This document shows positions 34,599-42,760 of a DNA stretch of 64,000 nucleotides, piece by piece. The notes below the pieces were generated by a model. That model saw only the letters and a list, made by a program, of their open reading frames with translations, had not been told where the DNA came from and made no database searches. Numbering within the stretch: position 1 is the first letter of the stretch; each line of letters begins with the position of its first letter. The DNA comes from Segatella copri (GTDB taxonomy: Bacteria; Bacteroidota; Bacteroidia; Bacteroidales; Bacteroidaceae): contig NZ_NMPZ01000004.1 of NCBI RefSeq assembly GCF_002224675.1, positions 113,890-177,889 on the forward strand. The letters are read 5' to 3'. The translations under genes and the position numbers were made by a program.

Positions 34599-35333
34599 AT
34601 GAATAAAGTAGAAAGATTTCAGGATAGCGAGATTCCTTACGAGTTGCTAGCCTCATTTGGTCTCACACAGGAGATGGTAGAAGATCTTCCCATGAAGGTT
34701 TTGGAACAGTTGCTTTCGGGGCAGCGTACACCGCTTCTGCCCATTAGTATTCAGGATAGTGAAGGTAAAGCTGGCAATTACCTCGCAAGGCTTTCCTTGG
34801 TAAGAGTAGAGGATGGCATTGATGTCATGCTCATGCCTTACAAGGAGAGTACCTTGCTGGAGGAATTTGGGGAGCAGCAGCAAAGCATCCTCAGGAATGG
34901 AAGCGCTTTATACTCAGAGCAGGATGCCCTTTATTACCAGTTGGATGCTTCCACTCATCAGATTTTGTCCATGCCTTCTCATGTGATTGAGCATAACATC
35001 CAGGTACTCGGAAAGAGCATTGATATGGTAAGTAGTGATGTTGAGCAACTTATGCATGGTGAAATTCTATGCCTGAGCAAGGAAAACTCGCCTGTAACCG
35101 TTGGTATCGACTTGACAGAGGACGTGGGTATTAGAATAGTTAATGGTGATAGAGTTGCCTGGGAGAAGGAAGTAGCAGGAGAAAATCTTCCATTATATAA
35201 CTTTGGCATTAATGGATGTTGGGTAAATGACGGAGCCTTATCTTACGTTAGAGAAGAAGATTATACCCAGGAGATGATAGATGCCTTGGAAGAGAAGGCA
35301 AATCAAGTGAGAAGTAACGCTCTTCATCGATAA
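34599..35333 (+). CDS. DUF4099-type protein of conjugative elements
   Basis: 244 residues, cytoplasmic. The first 150 residues fit DUF4099: IPYELLASFGLTQEMVEDLP, VLEQLLSGQRTPLLPI, ARLSLVRVEDGIDVMLMPY, LLEEFGEQQQSILRNGSAL. In Bacteroidetes elements this domain usually precedes DUF3945 modules in long proteins; here it stands alone with an acidic C-terminal part. It is transcribed away from the transfer block together with the next gene, 25 bases downstream. The function is not established. Confidence 0.75.
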   Translation: MNKVERFQDSEIPYELLASFGLTQEMVEDLPMKVLEQLLSGQRTPLLPISIQDSEGKAGNYLARLSLVRVEDGIDVMLMPYKESTLLEEFGEQQQSILRNGSALYSEQDALYYQLDASTHQILSMPSHVIEHNIQVLGKSIDMVSSDVEQLMHGEILCLSKENSPVTVGIDLTEDVGIRIVNGDRVAWEKEVAGENLPLYNFGINGCWVNDGALSYVREEDYTQEMIDALEEKANQVRSNALHR

Positions 35334-35358
35334 CGCTAATGAATTATTTATCATAGGT

Positions 35359-35880
35359 ATGATACTTTCAGGTTACTATGAGGAGCATGAGCTTCTCTCG
35401 TGGTATGAGCAGGGAGACATCTCTGCTCTTCAGTATATTGAGCATCATTCACCGGGAATGAGCGATAGGTTCAAGGAGTGGTGTCACCGACATGCCTGCA
35501 CGGAGGATGAAGAGGCAGCTATGGATTTTTTGGATGAATATAATGGTCTATTCCTTGATTCTGAGGAGCTTTCTTCGGAAAAGTCCAACAGTATTGATAA
35601 TGGGATGTTTGAGAATTGGCGAAAAGATACCCAGTTGCTCAATGACCTTTGCAGTTCTCATGCTGCACTGCATATCTCCCTTTGGTGTTACAGAAATCCC
35701 ACCTCTCATGATAAGCATTGCTGTGCCGGGGTTTTGAATGTATCCATGGAGGATATTGAAAAATGGTGGAATGTCGTGGATTTCCTAAATTTTGAGAATA
35801 ATGGTCATTTTCAGCCTATCAGATTGGATGAAAATACGTTGGACAAGGCTATCAAGCAGATTTGCCAACAATACATATAG
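35359..35880 (+). CDS. Hypothetical protein, second gene of DUF4099 operon
   Basis: 173 residues, acidic, Trp- and Cys-containing (HRHACTEDEEAAMDFLDEY, SLWCYRNPTSHDKHCCAGVL). No signal peptide or membrane segment. Not recognised. It follows the DUF4099 gene by 25 bases and is followed by a terminator 190 bases later; the bases in between (35881-36070) show nothing. Confidence 0.68.
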   Translation: MILSGYYEEHELLSWYEQGDISALQYIEHHSPGMSDRFKEWCHRHACTEDEEAAMDFLDEYNGLFLDSEELSSEKSNSIDNGMFENWRKDTQLLNDLCSSHAALHISLWCYRNPTSHDKHCCAGVLNVSMEDIEKWWNVVDFLNFENNGHFQPIRLDENTLDKAIKQICQQYI

Positions 35881-36070
35881 ATTTTGTTTTAGTATTCTAT
35901 AAAATCACATTTGTATCAGTTCTTCATTGCCATTCTGCATGTTAGATTAATTGTTCCTCGTGAGAGGCGCTATCACTTTTTTATAAAATTAAAGAGCATT
36001 TTAAAATGGCAATTTTTTACATTGTAGGATTCATATAGTCTGTGAAGGATTGTATGGATTAAAAGATATC

Positions 36071-36112
36071 AAGAGGGTGGATCATGGACAGATGACACAC
36101 CCTCTTGTTTTT
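36071..36112 (+). terminator. Terminator, AAGAGGGTG hairpin
   Basis: AAGAGGGTG (36071-36079) pairs exactly with CACCCTCTT (36098-36106) and is followed by GTTTTTG. Nearly the same stem returns at 38475-38510, on the far side of the redox operon. Confidence 0.83.
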
Positions 36113-36140
36113 GATTTTAAGTTAGTCCAAAACCTAACTA

Positions 36141-36155
36141 ATAGATATTATCTAT
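36141..36155 (+). promoter_or_regulatory. OxyR-type binding box ATAG-N7-CTAT
   Basis: ATAGATATTATCTAT is a perfect 15-base palindrome and fits the OxyR half-site ATAGntnnnanCTAT at every defined position, and also the general LysR-type T-N11-A rule. Its centre is about 65 bases before the expected start of transcription, the usual activation distance for LysR-type regulators. The operon it precedes ends in an oxyR gene. Confidence 0.75.
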
Positions 36156-36173
36156 GATAAGATAACAAAAAAC

Positions 36174-36206
36174 TTTCGTTTATCTATCATAAAAACCGTA
36201 TCTTTG
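36174..36206 (+). promoter_or_regulatory. Promoter of the redox operon (TTTC-N21-TATCTTTG)
   Basis: TATCTTTG at 36199-36206 with TTTC at 36174-36177 as a weak -33, which suits a promoter needing an activator at the OxyR box just upstream. Confidence 0.62.
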
Positions 36207-36234
36207 CAGCAAATTTCAAATAAACAAGATTAAA

Positions 36235-36633
36235 ATGGAAACAAGAAAAGAAATTGCAGCAGAAAAGAAGCGTTGTGGATCTCATAACTGTACCCAGGCA
36301 GTGGTTTGTACCTATCATGATTATACAGGTATAGACGAAGATACCCTCAAGAATGTAGGCAATGCCTTTGCAGCGGGAATGGGAAATATGGAAGGAACCT
36401 GCGGTGCCCTCGTAGGAGCAGGTGTGGTATTGGGCCTTGCCACCAAGGATAAGGCAAAGTCTATCAAGGCGATGAGACAGATCATGACCCAATTCCAGCA
36501 GCGCAACGGAGCTACCCAGTGCAAGTTTCTCAAGGGTGTAGGTACGGGAAAGATCCTCAGAGAATGCCCGCTCTGCGTTGCCGATGCGGCAGAATTCCTG
36601 GAAGAACAGTTGGATAAACTAACCGATCAGTAG
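36235..36633 (+). CDS. C_GCAxxG_C_C-family redox protein
   Basis: 132 residues, small cytoplasmic protein of the cysteine-rich family named for its C-GCAxxG-C-C pattern. Conserved features: CGSHNCTQAVVC (Cys14, 19, 25), GTCGALVGAGVVLGLA (Cys56) and CKFLKG...CPLCV (Cys96, 111, 114). The family is thought to be redox-active, with partners unknown. The ferredoxin gene starts 6 bases later, so the product probably exchanges electrons with it. Confidence 0.9.
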   Translation: METRKEIAAEKKRCGSHNCTQAVVCTYHDYTGIDEDTLKNVGNAFAAGMGNMEGTCGALVGAGVVLGLATKDKAKSIKAMRQIMTQFQQRNGATQCKFLKGVGTGKILRECPLCVADAAEFLEEQLDKLTDQ

Positions 36634-36639
36634 AAAACG

Positions 36640-36831
36640 ATGGCAAAATACAAGGCTCAAAGCGAGCACGACCGCTGCGTGGCATGTGGTGTTTGCGTAA
36701 AGGTATGTCCCAAGGAAGCTGTCAGCATCAACCGGGAATGTTATGCAATAGTGAATGAGGATCTGTGCATAGGCTGCGGCATCTGTGAAAAGAACTGTCC
36801 GGCAGGAGTCATGCACAAGGTATTGAGATAA
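36640..36831 (+). CDS. 2[4Fe-4S] ferredoxin-like protein
   Basis: 63 residues with two complete CxxCxxCxxxC(P) clusters: CVACGVCVKVCP (Cys13, 16, 19, 23) and CIGCGICEKNCP (Cys43, 46, 49, 53). A soluble electron carrier of the bacterial ferredoxin type. It is tightly packed between the C_GCAxxG_C_C gene and the membrane iron-sulphur gene. Confidence 0.92.
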   Translation: MAKYKAQSEHDRCVACGVCVKVCPKEAVSINRECYAIVNEDLCIGCGICEKNCPAGVMHKVLR

Positions 36832-36849
36832 CAGATAAAAAGCATTTTT

Positions 36850-37428
36850 ATGGCAAGACAAAAAAGCAAGAAGTGGAGTGATTATCTGTGGCTGGTATCC
36901 GCCACCTATTTCACCCTTGGATTCTTCAATATCGTGTTTGCGTGGCTGGGAGTCATCTGTTTTATGATTCCGCTGTTTATGGCAGTTTTCGGAGGCGGCA
37001 AGGGATATTGCAACAACTATTGTGGACGAGGTCAGCTTTTCCTGCAGATAGGAAATACCCTGGGATGGTCGCGCAGGAAGGTAGCGCCAAGATGGTTATC
37101 ATCCAAATGGTTCCGTCATGGATTCCTGCTGTTCTTCATGTTCTTCTTCATCCAGATGATCATCCTCACAGTGATGGTGGCAAAGGGAGCAGAGAATCTC
37201 CATCAGACCATTCATCTGCTCTGGACCTTTGATGTTCCCTGGCACTGGGCATATCCTGTAGAGATAGAACCCTGGAAGGCTCAATTTGCCTTCGGTCTCT
37301 ATGGCATCATGCTCACTTCCCTGATAGTGGGTGTGCTTCTCACCATCTTCTACCGTCCGAGAACCTGGTGTGTTTTCTGTCCGATGGGCAACATGACTCA
37401 ACTCATCTGCAAGCTCAAGGCAAGATAA
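36850..37428 (+). CDS. NapH-like membrane iron-sulphur protein
   Basis: 192 residues with about four membrane segments (15-47, 92-112, 148-168 and a shorter one). Cysteine sites CNNYC (54/58) and WCVFCPMG (174/177) fit the NapH/RdxA/NosR C-terminal type of membrane ferredoxin that passes electrons across the inner membrane. With the ferredoxin and the Cys-rich protein it could form a small peroxide-responsive electron chain. The oxyR gene follows after 35 bases. Confidence 0.85.
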   Translation: MARQKSKKWSDYLWLVSATYFTLGFFNIVFAWLGVICFMIPLFMAVFGGGKGYCNNYCGRGQLFLQIGNTLGWSRRKVAPRWLSSKWFRHGFLLFFMFFFIQMIILTVMVAKGAENLHQTIHLLWTFDVPWHWAYPVEIEPWKAQFAFGLYGIMLTSLIVGVLLTIFYRPRTWCVFCPMGNMTQLICKLKAR

Positions 37429-37463
37429 GCCCTGTACTTGGCTGATATAAATAGAATAACGAT

Positions 37464-38390
37464 ATGAATGTACAGCAACTGAAATATATTGTGGCACTCA
37501 ACCGCTTTCGCAATTTTGCGAGAGCGGCAGAGGCTTGCCAGGTTTCGCAGCCCACGCTCAGTGCCATGCTTGTGAAACTGGAGGAAGAACTGGATACCCG
37601 TATCTTCGAAAGAAACAACAAGGCCGTATCTCCCACTACGGCAGGCAAGAAGATTATCCGTCAGGCAGAAACGGCATTGCAGGAGATAGAACGCATCCAG
37701 GAAATCGTGATGGAAGATAAGGGTGAAATAGGCGGAAGTCTGTCGCTCGCCGTGGGACCAACCATTGCCCCCTACATCCTGCCCAAGTTCATCAGATACT
37801 ATCGGGAAAACTATCCATCGGTAGATCTCAACATCCAGGAACTGAAAGCTGATTTCATGCTCGATTCCCTGCTTCGTGGCGAGACGGATGCCGGCATAGC
37901 CATTTCCGACAATATACGAGAAGGCATTCTGGAGATACCGCTCTACACGGAGAAGTTCTATGTGTATCTTGCCGAGAGCTGCTGGCGCAAGCTCCCTGTT
38001 TTCAAGCCAGAGAATCTGGAGTATGAGAACATGTGGATTATGAAGGAGGCACAGTGTCTGCGCAACAGTGCCTTTTCGTTCTGCAAGGCGCGCAGCAAGG
38101 GTCATCATATCTATGAGGCAGGCAGCATTGAGACTCTGATAAGGATAGTGGATGAGAATGGTGGCTTCACCATCATTCCAGAGATGCACCTCCCTTTCCT
38201 GAGTGAGGAACAGAAGAGGAATGTAAGAAAGATAGAAGGAGATTATCTGTCGCAGCGGCGCATATCGCTCTATATCAGGGAGGATTACATCCGTGAGCGG
38301 ATGCTGAACACCCTAGTCGATACCCTCAAGATATTCATTCCAGAGGAGATGATGGGAGAAGGCATCAGGAAATACGGCATCAAGCTGTAA
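37464..38390 (+). CDS. oxyR: OxyR-type LysR-family peroxide sensor
   Basis: 308 residues. The N-terminal helix-turn-helix (MNVQQLKYIVALNRFRNFARAA in part; VSQPTLSAMLVKLEEEL) is typical of the LysR family; residues 90-300 are the ligand-binding-type domain. CLRNSAFSFC places Cys198 and Cys207 at the same spacing as the redox pair Cys199/Cys208 of E. coli OxyR (CLRDQAMGFC), so it should sense hydrogen peroxide by disulphide formation. It is the last gene of the redox operon and probably autoregulated through the box at 36141. In related organisms oxyR is a core gene; here it lies between transfer genes. Confidence 0.93.
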   Translation: MNVQQLKYIVALNRFRNFARAAEACQVSQPTLSAMLVKLEEELDTRIFERNNKAVSPTTAGKKIIRQAETALQEIERIQEIVMEDKGEIGGSLSLAVGPTIAPYILPKFIRYYRENYPSVDLNIQELKADFMLDSLLRGETDAGIAISDNIREGILEIPLYTEKFYVYLAESCWRKLPVFKPENLEYENMWIMKEAQCLRNSAFSFCKARSKGHHIYEAGSIETLIRIVDENGGFTIIPEMHLPFLSEEQKRNVRKIEGDYLSQRRISLYIREDYIRERMLNTLVDTLKIFIPEEMMGEGIRKYGIKL

Positions 38391-38474
38391 CTATCAGCCA
38401 GATGAGTTGAATACAAGAAAAATCCCCCTTTTTTCTTGCGTAATTAAAATGCATATTGCTCAATATTGAAAAGT

Positions 38475-38510
38475 AAGAGGGTGTGCCATATATCCGTGGT
38501 ACACCCTCTT
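38475..38510. terminator. Bidirectional terminator, second AAGAGGGTG hairpin
   Basis: AAGAGGGTGTGCCA (38475-38488) pairs with TGGTACACCCTCTT (38497-38510), one G-T pair, and T-rich sequence follows. It lies between oxyR and the convergent minus-strand gene, and its stem repeats that at 36071-36106. Confidence 0.85.
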
Positions 38511-38528
38511 AAGTTTTATTTTTGCGTC

Positions 38529-38969
38529 TTACTCTATTTTCATCTTACCAGTCTTCTGTAATCGATCCACTTTCTTGTAGCCTCTTCCAAATCTTTTACC
38601 TTTCAGACCAATCAGACCACCTTCATAATAATTGATCAGCTCTTGCTTATGGAGTTTGGCTAGCATTGTAGTAAAACTACTGTCCTTAGTATCGGGTCTA
38701 AGTCCCATTACTCCCCTTAGCAGGGTTCCTCTGGTTTGTGGAGTAGAATACTGTGAAAGAACGATTTCTACAGCTTTTGCGATACTAAGGTTTTGGCTAT
38801 CTTTATCATTAAGAGAAAGAGTTATTTCTTTCGGCAAGGATGCAACCAGTTCTTCTTTCCTGGCTTGCTTTGAGAAAGTATCTGTATCCACATTGAGCGT
38901 GAGACCCAGGATATCTGACAGGATATTCTTCAGTACATCGATGAACAGTTTGCTATCTTTGCCTTTTAG
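38529..38969 (-). pseudogene. Continuation of the 39617 gene beyond an in-frame stop
   Basis: 146 codons in the same frame as the upstream gene, separated from it only by TAA (38970-38972): ...YWKQGN, stop, LKGKDSKLFIDVLKNILSDI. No ATG is available before the GTG at 38891, which would give only 120 residues. The text is protein-like from the first codon after the stop, so this is best read as the second half of one gene of about 362 codons. The end is strongly basic (RFGRGYKKVDRLQKTGKMK). Family unknown. Confidence 0.6.
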
Positions 38970-39617
38970 TTAGTTGCCTTGTTTCCAATAGCGGCTTTTA
39001 AAAGCAAGATGAGAGAGGTCATCAATGTCTTCCTGTGTCAATTCAGCCTTGTCTGCAAGACGGTTACTTGCCACATTAAGGAAAGAAGCATAAGAGAAAG
39101 TGGAAAACTGACTAGGTATGAGGTATGTATATATGTTCATGTTCTCTTCAGAAGAAGATGGATGCTTGAGATTAATCATGCTCATACCCTTGACAAGCGC
39201 AATGAGAAATATCATGCTCTCATAAGTAAGATTCGTCTGTTCATCCATACAGATTCCTGCATAGTCAAGATTCATCCTGGAAATGAAGTTCATGGAAAAC
39301 AGTCCATAGCCCGTCCATTCAGTGGACTGCAGTAGTGACCTGAGATGGGGATCCTCCGGCAAGCCCAAACCTCTGTTGACACTATCTGTATAGCGGCGCA
39401 TGGTTTCGACCTTCTCCCAGTGGGTAGAAGGATCCTCAGATTGAGTAGAGTTTCTTACATCTGCAATAATTCCCAAACGGATGACGTCTGGAGATGTTGA
39501 CTTCTGCAGGAATTCTACGATTCTTGCAAATAAATTGGGTCCCCAATTAGATCGTTCAATCGGAGTATCATAGTAGTCATCTTCATAGATGTCATTATCT
39601 AAATTGTCTTGATACAT
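38970..39617 (-). CDS. Hypothetical protein, N-terminal part of an interrupted gene
   Basis: 215 residues, acidic N-terminus (DNLDNDIYEDDYYDTPIE) then helical. No signal peptide or membrane segment. I do not recognise it. It has its own promoter at 39658 and a stop that seems to interrupt a longer frame. It is transcribed toward oxyR and is probably accessory DNA within the conjugative element. Confidence 0.65.
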   Translation of the reverse strand: MYQDNLDNDIYEDDYYDTPIERSNWGPNLFARIVEFLQKSTSPDVIRLGIIADVRNSTQSEDPSTHWEKVETMRRYTDSVNRGLGLPEDPHLRSLLQSTEWTGYGLFSMNFISRMNLDYAGICMDEQTNLTYESMIFLIALVKGMSMINLKHPSSSEENMNIYTYLIPSQFSTFSYASFLNVASNRLADKAELTQEDIDDLSHLAFKSRYWKQGN

Positions 39618-39657
39618 ACTGTGGTTTACAATTAATAGAATTTGTTTTACTTAACTG

Positions 39658-39665
39658 CAAAAATA
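39658..39665 (-). promoter_or_regulatory. Bacteroidetes -7 element (TATTTTTG on minus strand)
   Basis: TATTTTTG on the minus strand, 40 bases before the start at 39617. The rest of the gap 39666-39905 is very AT-rich and holds nothing I can support. Confidence 0.55.
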
Positions 39666-39905
39666 CAAAAAAATATCAGAAGCTCCAAATTTTAACATAA
39701 ATATTTGAAGGACAAATGCTTATTTTTATATTTATTAGCGTTTTATACCATTATAACTGCTCTAATTTAACAAGAACTATTCTTTCTTATTTAGATTACA
39801 GTGATTTCTATATGCCTGTTTATTATTTCATTTTTCTATGTTTGTTTTTCATGATAAAAGTTCAATATAGGTATTCGGTTACAAACCCTCGATTATACTT
39901 TGTTA

Positions 39906-39939
39906 GTAAGCCCTAGGATAGACATTTCCCAGGGCTTAC
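39906..39939 (-). terminator. Terminator of the 904-residue protein gene
   Basis: GTAAGCCCT (39906-39914) pairs exactly with AGGGCTTAC (39931-39939), starting 2 bases past the minus-strand stop. The following minus-strand sequence is AT-rich but without a clean T-run. It marks the end of the 64-40 kb transfer transcript. Confidence 0.7.
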
Positions 39940-39940
39940 T

Positions 39941-42655
39941 CTATCTTATATGTTTCAACTTTCCCCCATGAAGGGGGATGGTTTCTTCAGGCTGGCTTCT
40001 TTCATTTTCTCCCTGCTTTGAATCTGCAGCCAAGTTTTCCTGACTTTCGACAACTCCATTGCCATCTACATCCATGTCAATTGGAGTCGTGGTGCGCAGA
40101 TCTATGCTTCTGTCAGATGTCTTCGCTTGGCAAGCCTTTTCTGCATACTGAAAAATAATAGAGGCAGAATGTTCCGCCTGGGAGAGGACGCTCTTGGTAA
40201 AAGCAGGATTCTGAGTCAGCAGGCTTTTCCAATATTTGCTGTAGCCAAGACTTCTTACATCAAAATGAAACTTTTGACCTATCATGGCACAGCCAATATG
40301 GGCAAGCAGGTCTTCCTTGACAAGATGCTCATACGTATGAAGCTTACATGCCTCTTTTCTGGTGCTGCGAACCAGACCAATTGATAAGTCCCTTAAATAG
40401 TTATCTTCTGAGTCAAAGTGACTGGAAGGTGCCATATGAATGACATTTTCCTTTTCGCTATAGCTCACCATATTCTTTTTCCCATCGAAAACAATGAGTG
40501 TGGGATAATGGCCTTTGATGGTAAGGGTTCTGAGTTGGGATGAAGAGTCACCCTTGGATGTTTGATAACGGCTTTTAATCTCTTCCCATCTTTCAGGGTA
40601 CCTCTCAGCGAAATTGGTCTGCTCGATATTATACATCCTTCTGCATCGGCTTTCATCGGCTAAAAGAAACGCTTCCCTGCTGATATCCACCTTAAGATGC
40701 TCTTCTTTGAGGTCCTCTTCTGACAAGAAAACGGGAACCTCATAGCCCTCCTTTTCAGTGTAGATAGCTAGAAGGATAGACAACTTGCTATCAAACGCTG
40801 CCCCTCCCAAGGTACCTGGGAGAGAGGACATACTCTTAAGCCATGGGAGCTTCGGATAGGTAACCTGAAGGCTCAAACGGTCAGCCATTAAGGCCCCGTA
40901 TTGTGAAAACGCCTGTTTTTGCAGGTTTTCCTCCGTATGCCATCTACCCTTGATAGGTTCAAAAAACGCTTCTTCCGGACTTTGATAAATTTTATCATTC
41001 TCGATGTTCGATGGTTCCTGCTTGGAATCCAGATTTTGAAAAAGATAGTCATTAACCAGAGATGCGAGTTTCTCCTCATATCTGCAAGAGGCTTCCTGGA
41101 TCTTTTCTTCCATCTGATTCTGGGCTTCCAAATCCATGGTGGTGACATATTCATCATATTCTTCCTCCAGTTTTTCCTGTTGATTTAGAATTTGTTTTAC
41201 ATCAGAATCTGGAGGCAGCAACTCCTTGTTGCCGGAGAGTGGACAAAGTGGATCCTGAAGCGAAAGCACATAGTCTCTCATTAGGAAGACTTCTTCATCT
41301 GAATTGGAATGAACTTTTATAGCTTTGACTTCTGCTTCCTTTTGGGGTGACACTTGAACTTCTTGAGCCTTATCCAAATGTTGATTGAAAAGCTCCATTC
41401 CACCAAGAATCAGAGGCAATTCCTTGGTAAGTTGATTAACCTGCCTTGTCACTGTCATCTGATTTCTCTTCACCCCGACTATTTGATTGACACCCTCCTC
41501 GATCAAGCCCTTTTTGATGAATTGAAGGTCATCTTCGCTTAAAGATACCTCTTTATGTCCTGGATTTCTAAATGCAGAAAGTTTTCCAGTGTTGGAAAGA
41601 AGAATACCATCTACATGACCTTTAGTTGTTGGAATTCCATCAGAAGTGGCCGGTATATACAGAATACTATCACCAATCCTGTTTCCCATGGTGTTCATGA
41701 GTTTTTCCAAATGAGCATTCAGGCAGTCCTTTTCAACCTGTTGTTCTACAAGTCTTATAAGCGTAACATACTCATGGGCATTTTGTTGGGTAATACATAT
41801 ATTCTGAAGATTATCTCTTCTATCATCCACATACCCACTAACTATCAGGCTATCAGAACTACTCATACTCCAAGACATTGGAAGGAAGTCCTTTTCTGTT
41901 TGCTTGAGGTAGAGTGAAGAAGTTTCCTTATCAGGCAGGATACCTGCTGTAATAAGGGGATACGACTGATGGATTATCTCCACCAAGCCCAGAAACTCTT
42001 CATGTGCAGTATTCACTCTTTCTCTTATTTCTAACCATTTCTTCAATTCAGAGGGTTGCAGGTTAACTATATCATGAGATTGGATGAGGTCTTGAAATGC
42101 TTGCAAGGGTAGGGTATGGAGTATGGGGGCAGATGTAGGACTGCAGAATTGAGAGTAGGCGATGGAGGGCTTTTGAGTCTCATCCCCTTTGATAAACCTC
42201 TCAACCTGGATAATGCATTCATTCTTTCCCGATTGATCTTTAAAATACGTACCCACCAGATCAAGTCCATGTTTCTCAGCAATCATAGACTCATATAATG
42301 CAGGTAGCTGATAACCTGCTGTCTTGAGCTGTTTCAGTCTTTCTACCTGCTGGCTATTGGATTCCATGACTTCATTATCACCAATCCAGGTTGTCAATTG
42401 TCCATTCTGCCATTTGACGGCTGGTAGAGTTGGAGCACACTCAGCCTTGTCTTTTGCCCAATTGCTGAGTTGGAGAGCCCATTTTTCAAGCAGAGTCAGC
42501 TCACCTTTGGAACAATTCAGGAACTCAATCTCTTCTCTAGTAAAGAAATGGTCTTTCGGAAATGGTTTCAACGCCTCGTTCAAACTATTTTTGAAGAGAC
42601 TGTTCCATCCTTTCTTGAGACGATGTCCAATGCCTTTATTGATTTGATCGTTCAT
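39941..42655 (-). CDS. Large element protein with inactivated ArdC-like domain
   Basis: 904 residues, cytoplasmic. The C-terminal part (about 560-840) aligns by eye with the whole ArdC-type protein at 47213: LPGTLGGAAFDSKLSILLAIYTEKEGYEVPVFL (in part) with its ArdC-N, RRMYNIEQTNFAERYPERW with VYNEWNIDQTT, and VIHMAPSSHFDSEDNYLRDL with the metallopeptidase entry. The zinc site is gone: DLSIGLVRST (756-765) stands where HEMAHSTGH is expected, and DLLAH (782-786) replaces ELVAE. It is therefore a dead zincin, perhaps a binding or decoy form. The N-terminal half (about 1-550) is unrecognised. Confidence 0.78.
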   Translation of the reverse strand: MNDQINKGIGHRLKKGWNSLFKNSLNEALKPFPKDHFFTREEIEFLNCSKGELTLLEKWALQLSNWAKDKAECAPTLPAVKWQNGQLTTWIGDNEVMESNSQQVERLKQLKTAGYQLPALYESMIAEKHGLDLVGTYFKDQSGKNECIIQVERFIKGDETQKPSIAYSQFCSPTSAPILHTLPLQAFQDLIQSHDIVNLQPSELKKWLEIRERVNTAHEEFLGLVEIIHQSYPLITAGILPDKETSSLYLKQTEKDFLPMSWSMSSSDSLIVSGYVDDRRDNLQNICITQQNAHEYVTLIRLVEQQVEKDCLNAHLEKLMNTMGNRIGDSILYIPATSDGIPTTKGHVDGILLSNTGKLSAFRNPGHKEVSLSEDDLQFIKKGLIEEGVNQIVGVKRNQMTVTRQVNQLTKELPLILGGMELFNQHLDKAQEVQVSPQKEAEVKAIKVHSNSDEEVFLMRDYVLSLQDPLCPLSGNKELLPPDSDVKQILNQQEKLEEEYDEYVTTMDLEAQNQMEEKIQEASCRYEEKLASLVNDYLFQNLDSKQEPSNIENDKIYQSPEEAFFEPIKGRWHTEENLQKQAFSQYGALMADRLSLQVTYPKLPWLKSMSSLPGTLGGAAFDSKLSILLAIYTEKEGYEVPVFLSEEDLKEEHLKVDISREAFLLADESRCRRMYNIEQTNFAERYPERWEEIKSRYQTSKGDSSSQLRTLTIKGHYPTLIVFDGKKNMVSYSEKENVIHMAPSSHFDSEDNYLRDLSIGLVRSTRKEACKLHTYEHLVKEDLLAHIGCAMIGQKFHFDVRSLGYSKYWKSLLTQNPAFTKSVLSQAEHSASIIFQYAEKACQAKTSDRSIDLRTTTPIDMDVDGNGVVESQENLAADSKQGENERSQPEETIPLHGGKLKHIR

Positions 42656-42683
42656 ATTTTGCTATTCCCGTTGATGAATGAGT

Positions 42684-42744
42684 AGATAGAATTCATTGCT
42701 TGTCATAGGTAGTGACCACTTTGACTGGCAATGAATTTCTATCT
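42684..42744. repeat. Long extended inverted repeat between SSB-like and 904-aa genes
   Basis: AGATAGAATTCATTGC (42684-42699) and GCAATGAATTTCTATCT (42728-42744) are complementary with one extra base. Inside, GTCA/TGAC (42702, 42722) and AGTG/CACT (42711, 42717) continue the stem to a tip at AC (42715-42716). No T-run follows. It may be an RNA structure controlling the downstream gene, or a DNA site such as an origin of transfer. Confidence 0.6.
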
Positions 42745-42760
42745 AGATTGATTTTTTACC

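Noticed and set aside
37398..38189. 263-codon minus-strand frame opposite oxyR
   Set aside because: Antisense to oxyR, whose helix-turn-helix and redox cysteines are clear.
39716..39916. 66-codon hydrophobic plus-strand frame in the gap before the 904-residue gene
   Set aside because: The stretch is extremely AT-rich, which yields Phe/Ile/Tyr codons by chance; no promoter, and it runs into the terminator of the neighbouring gene.
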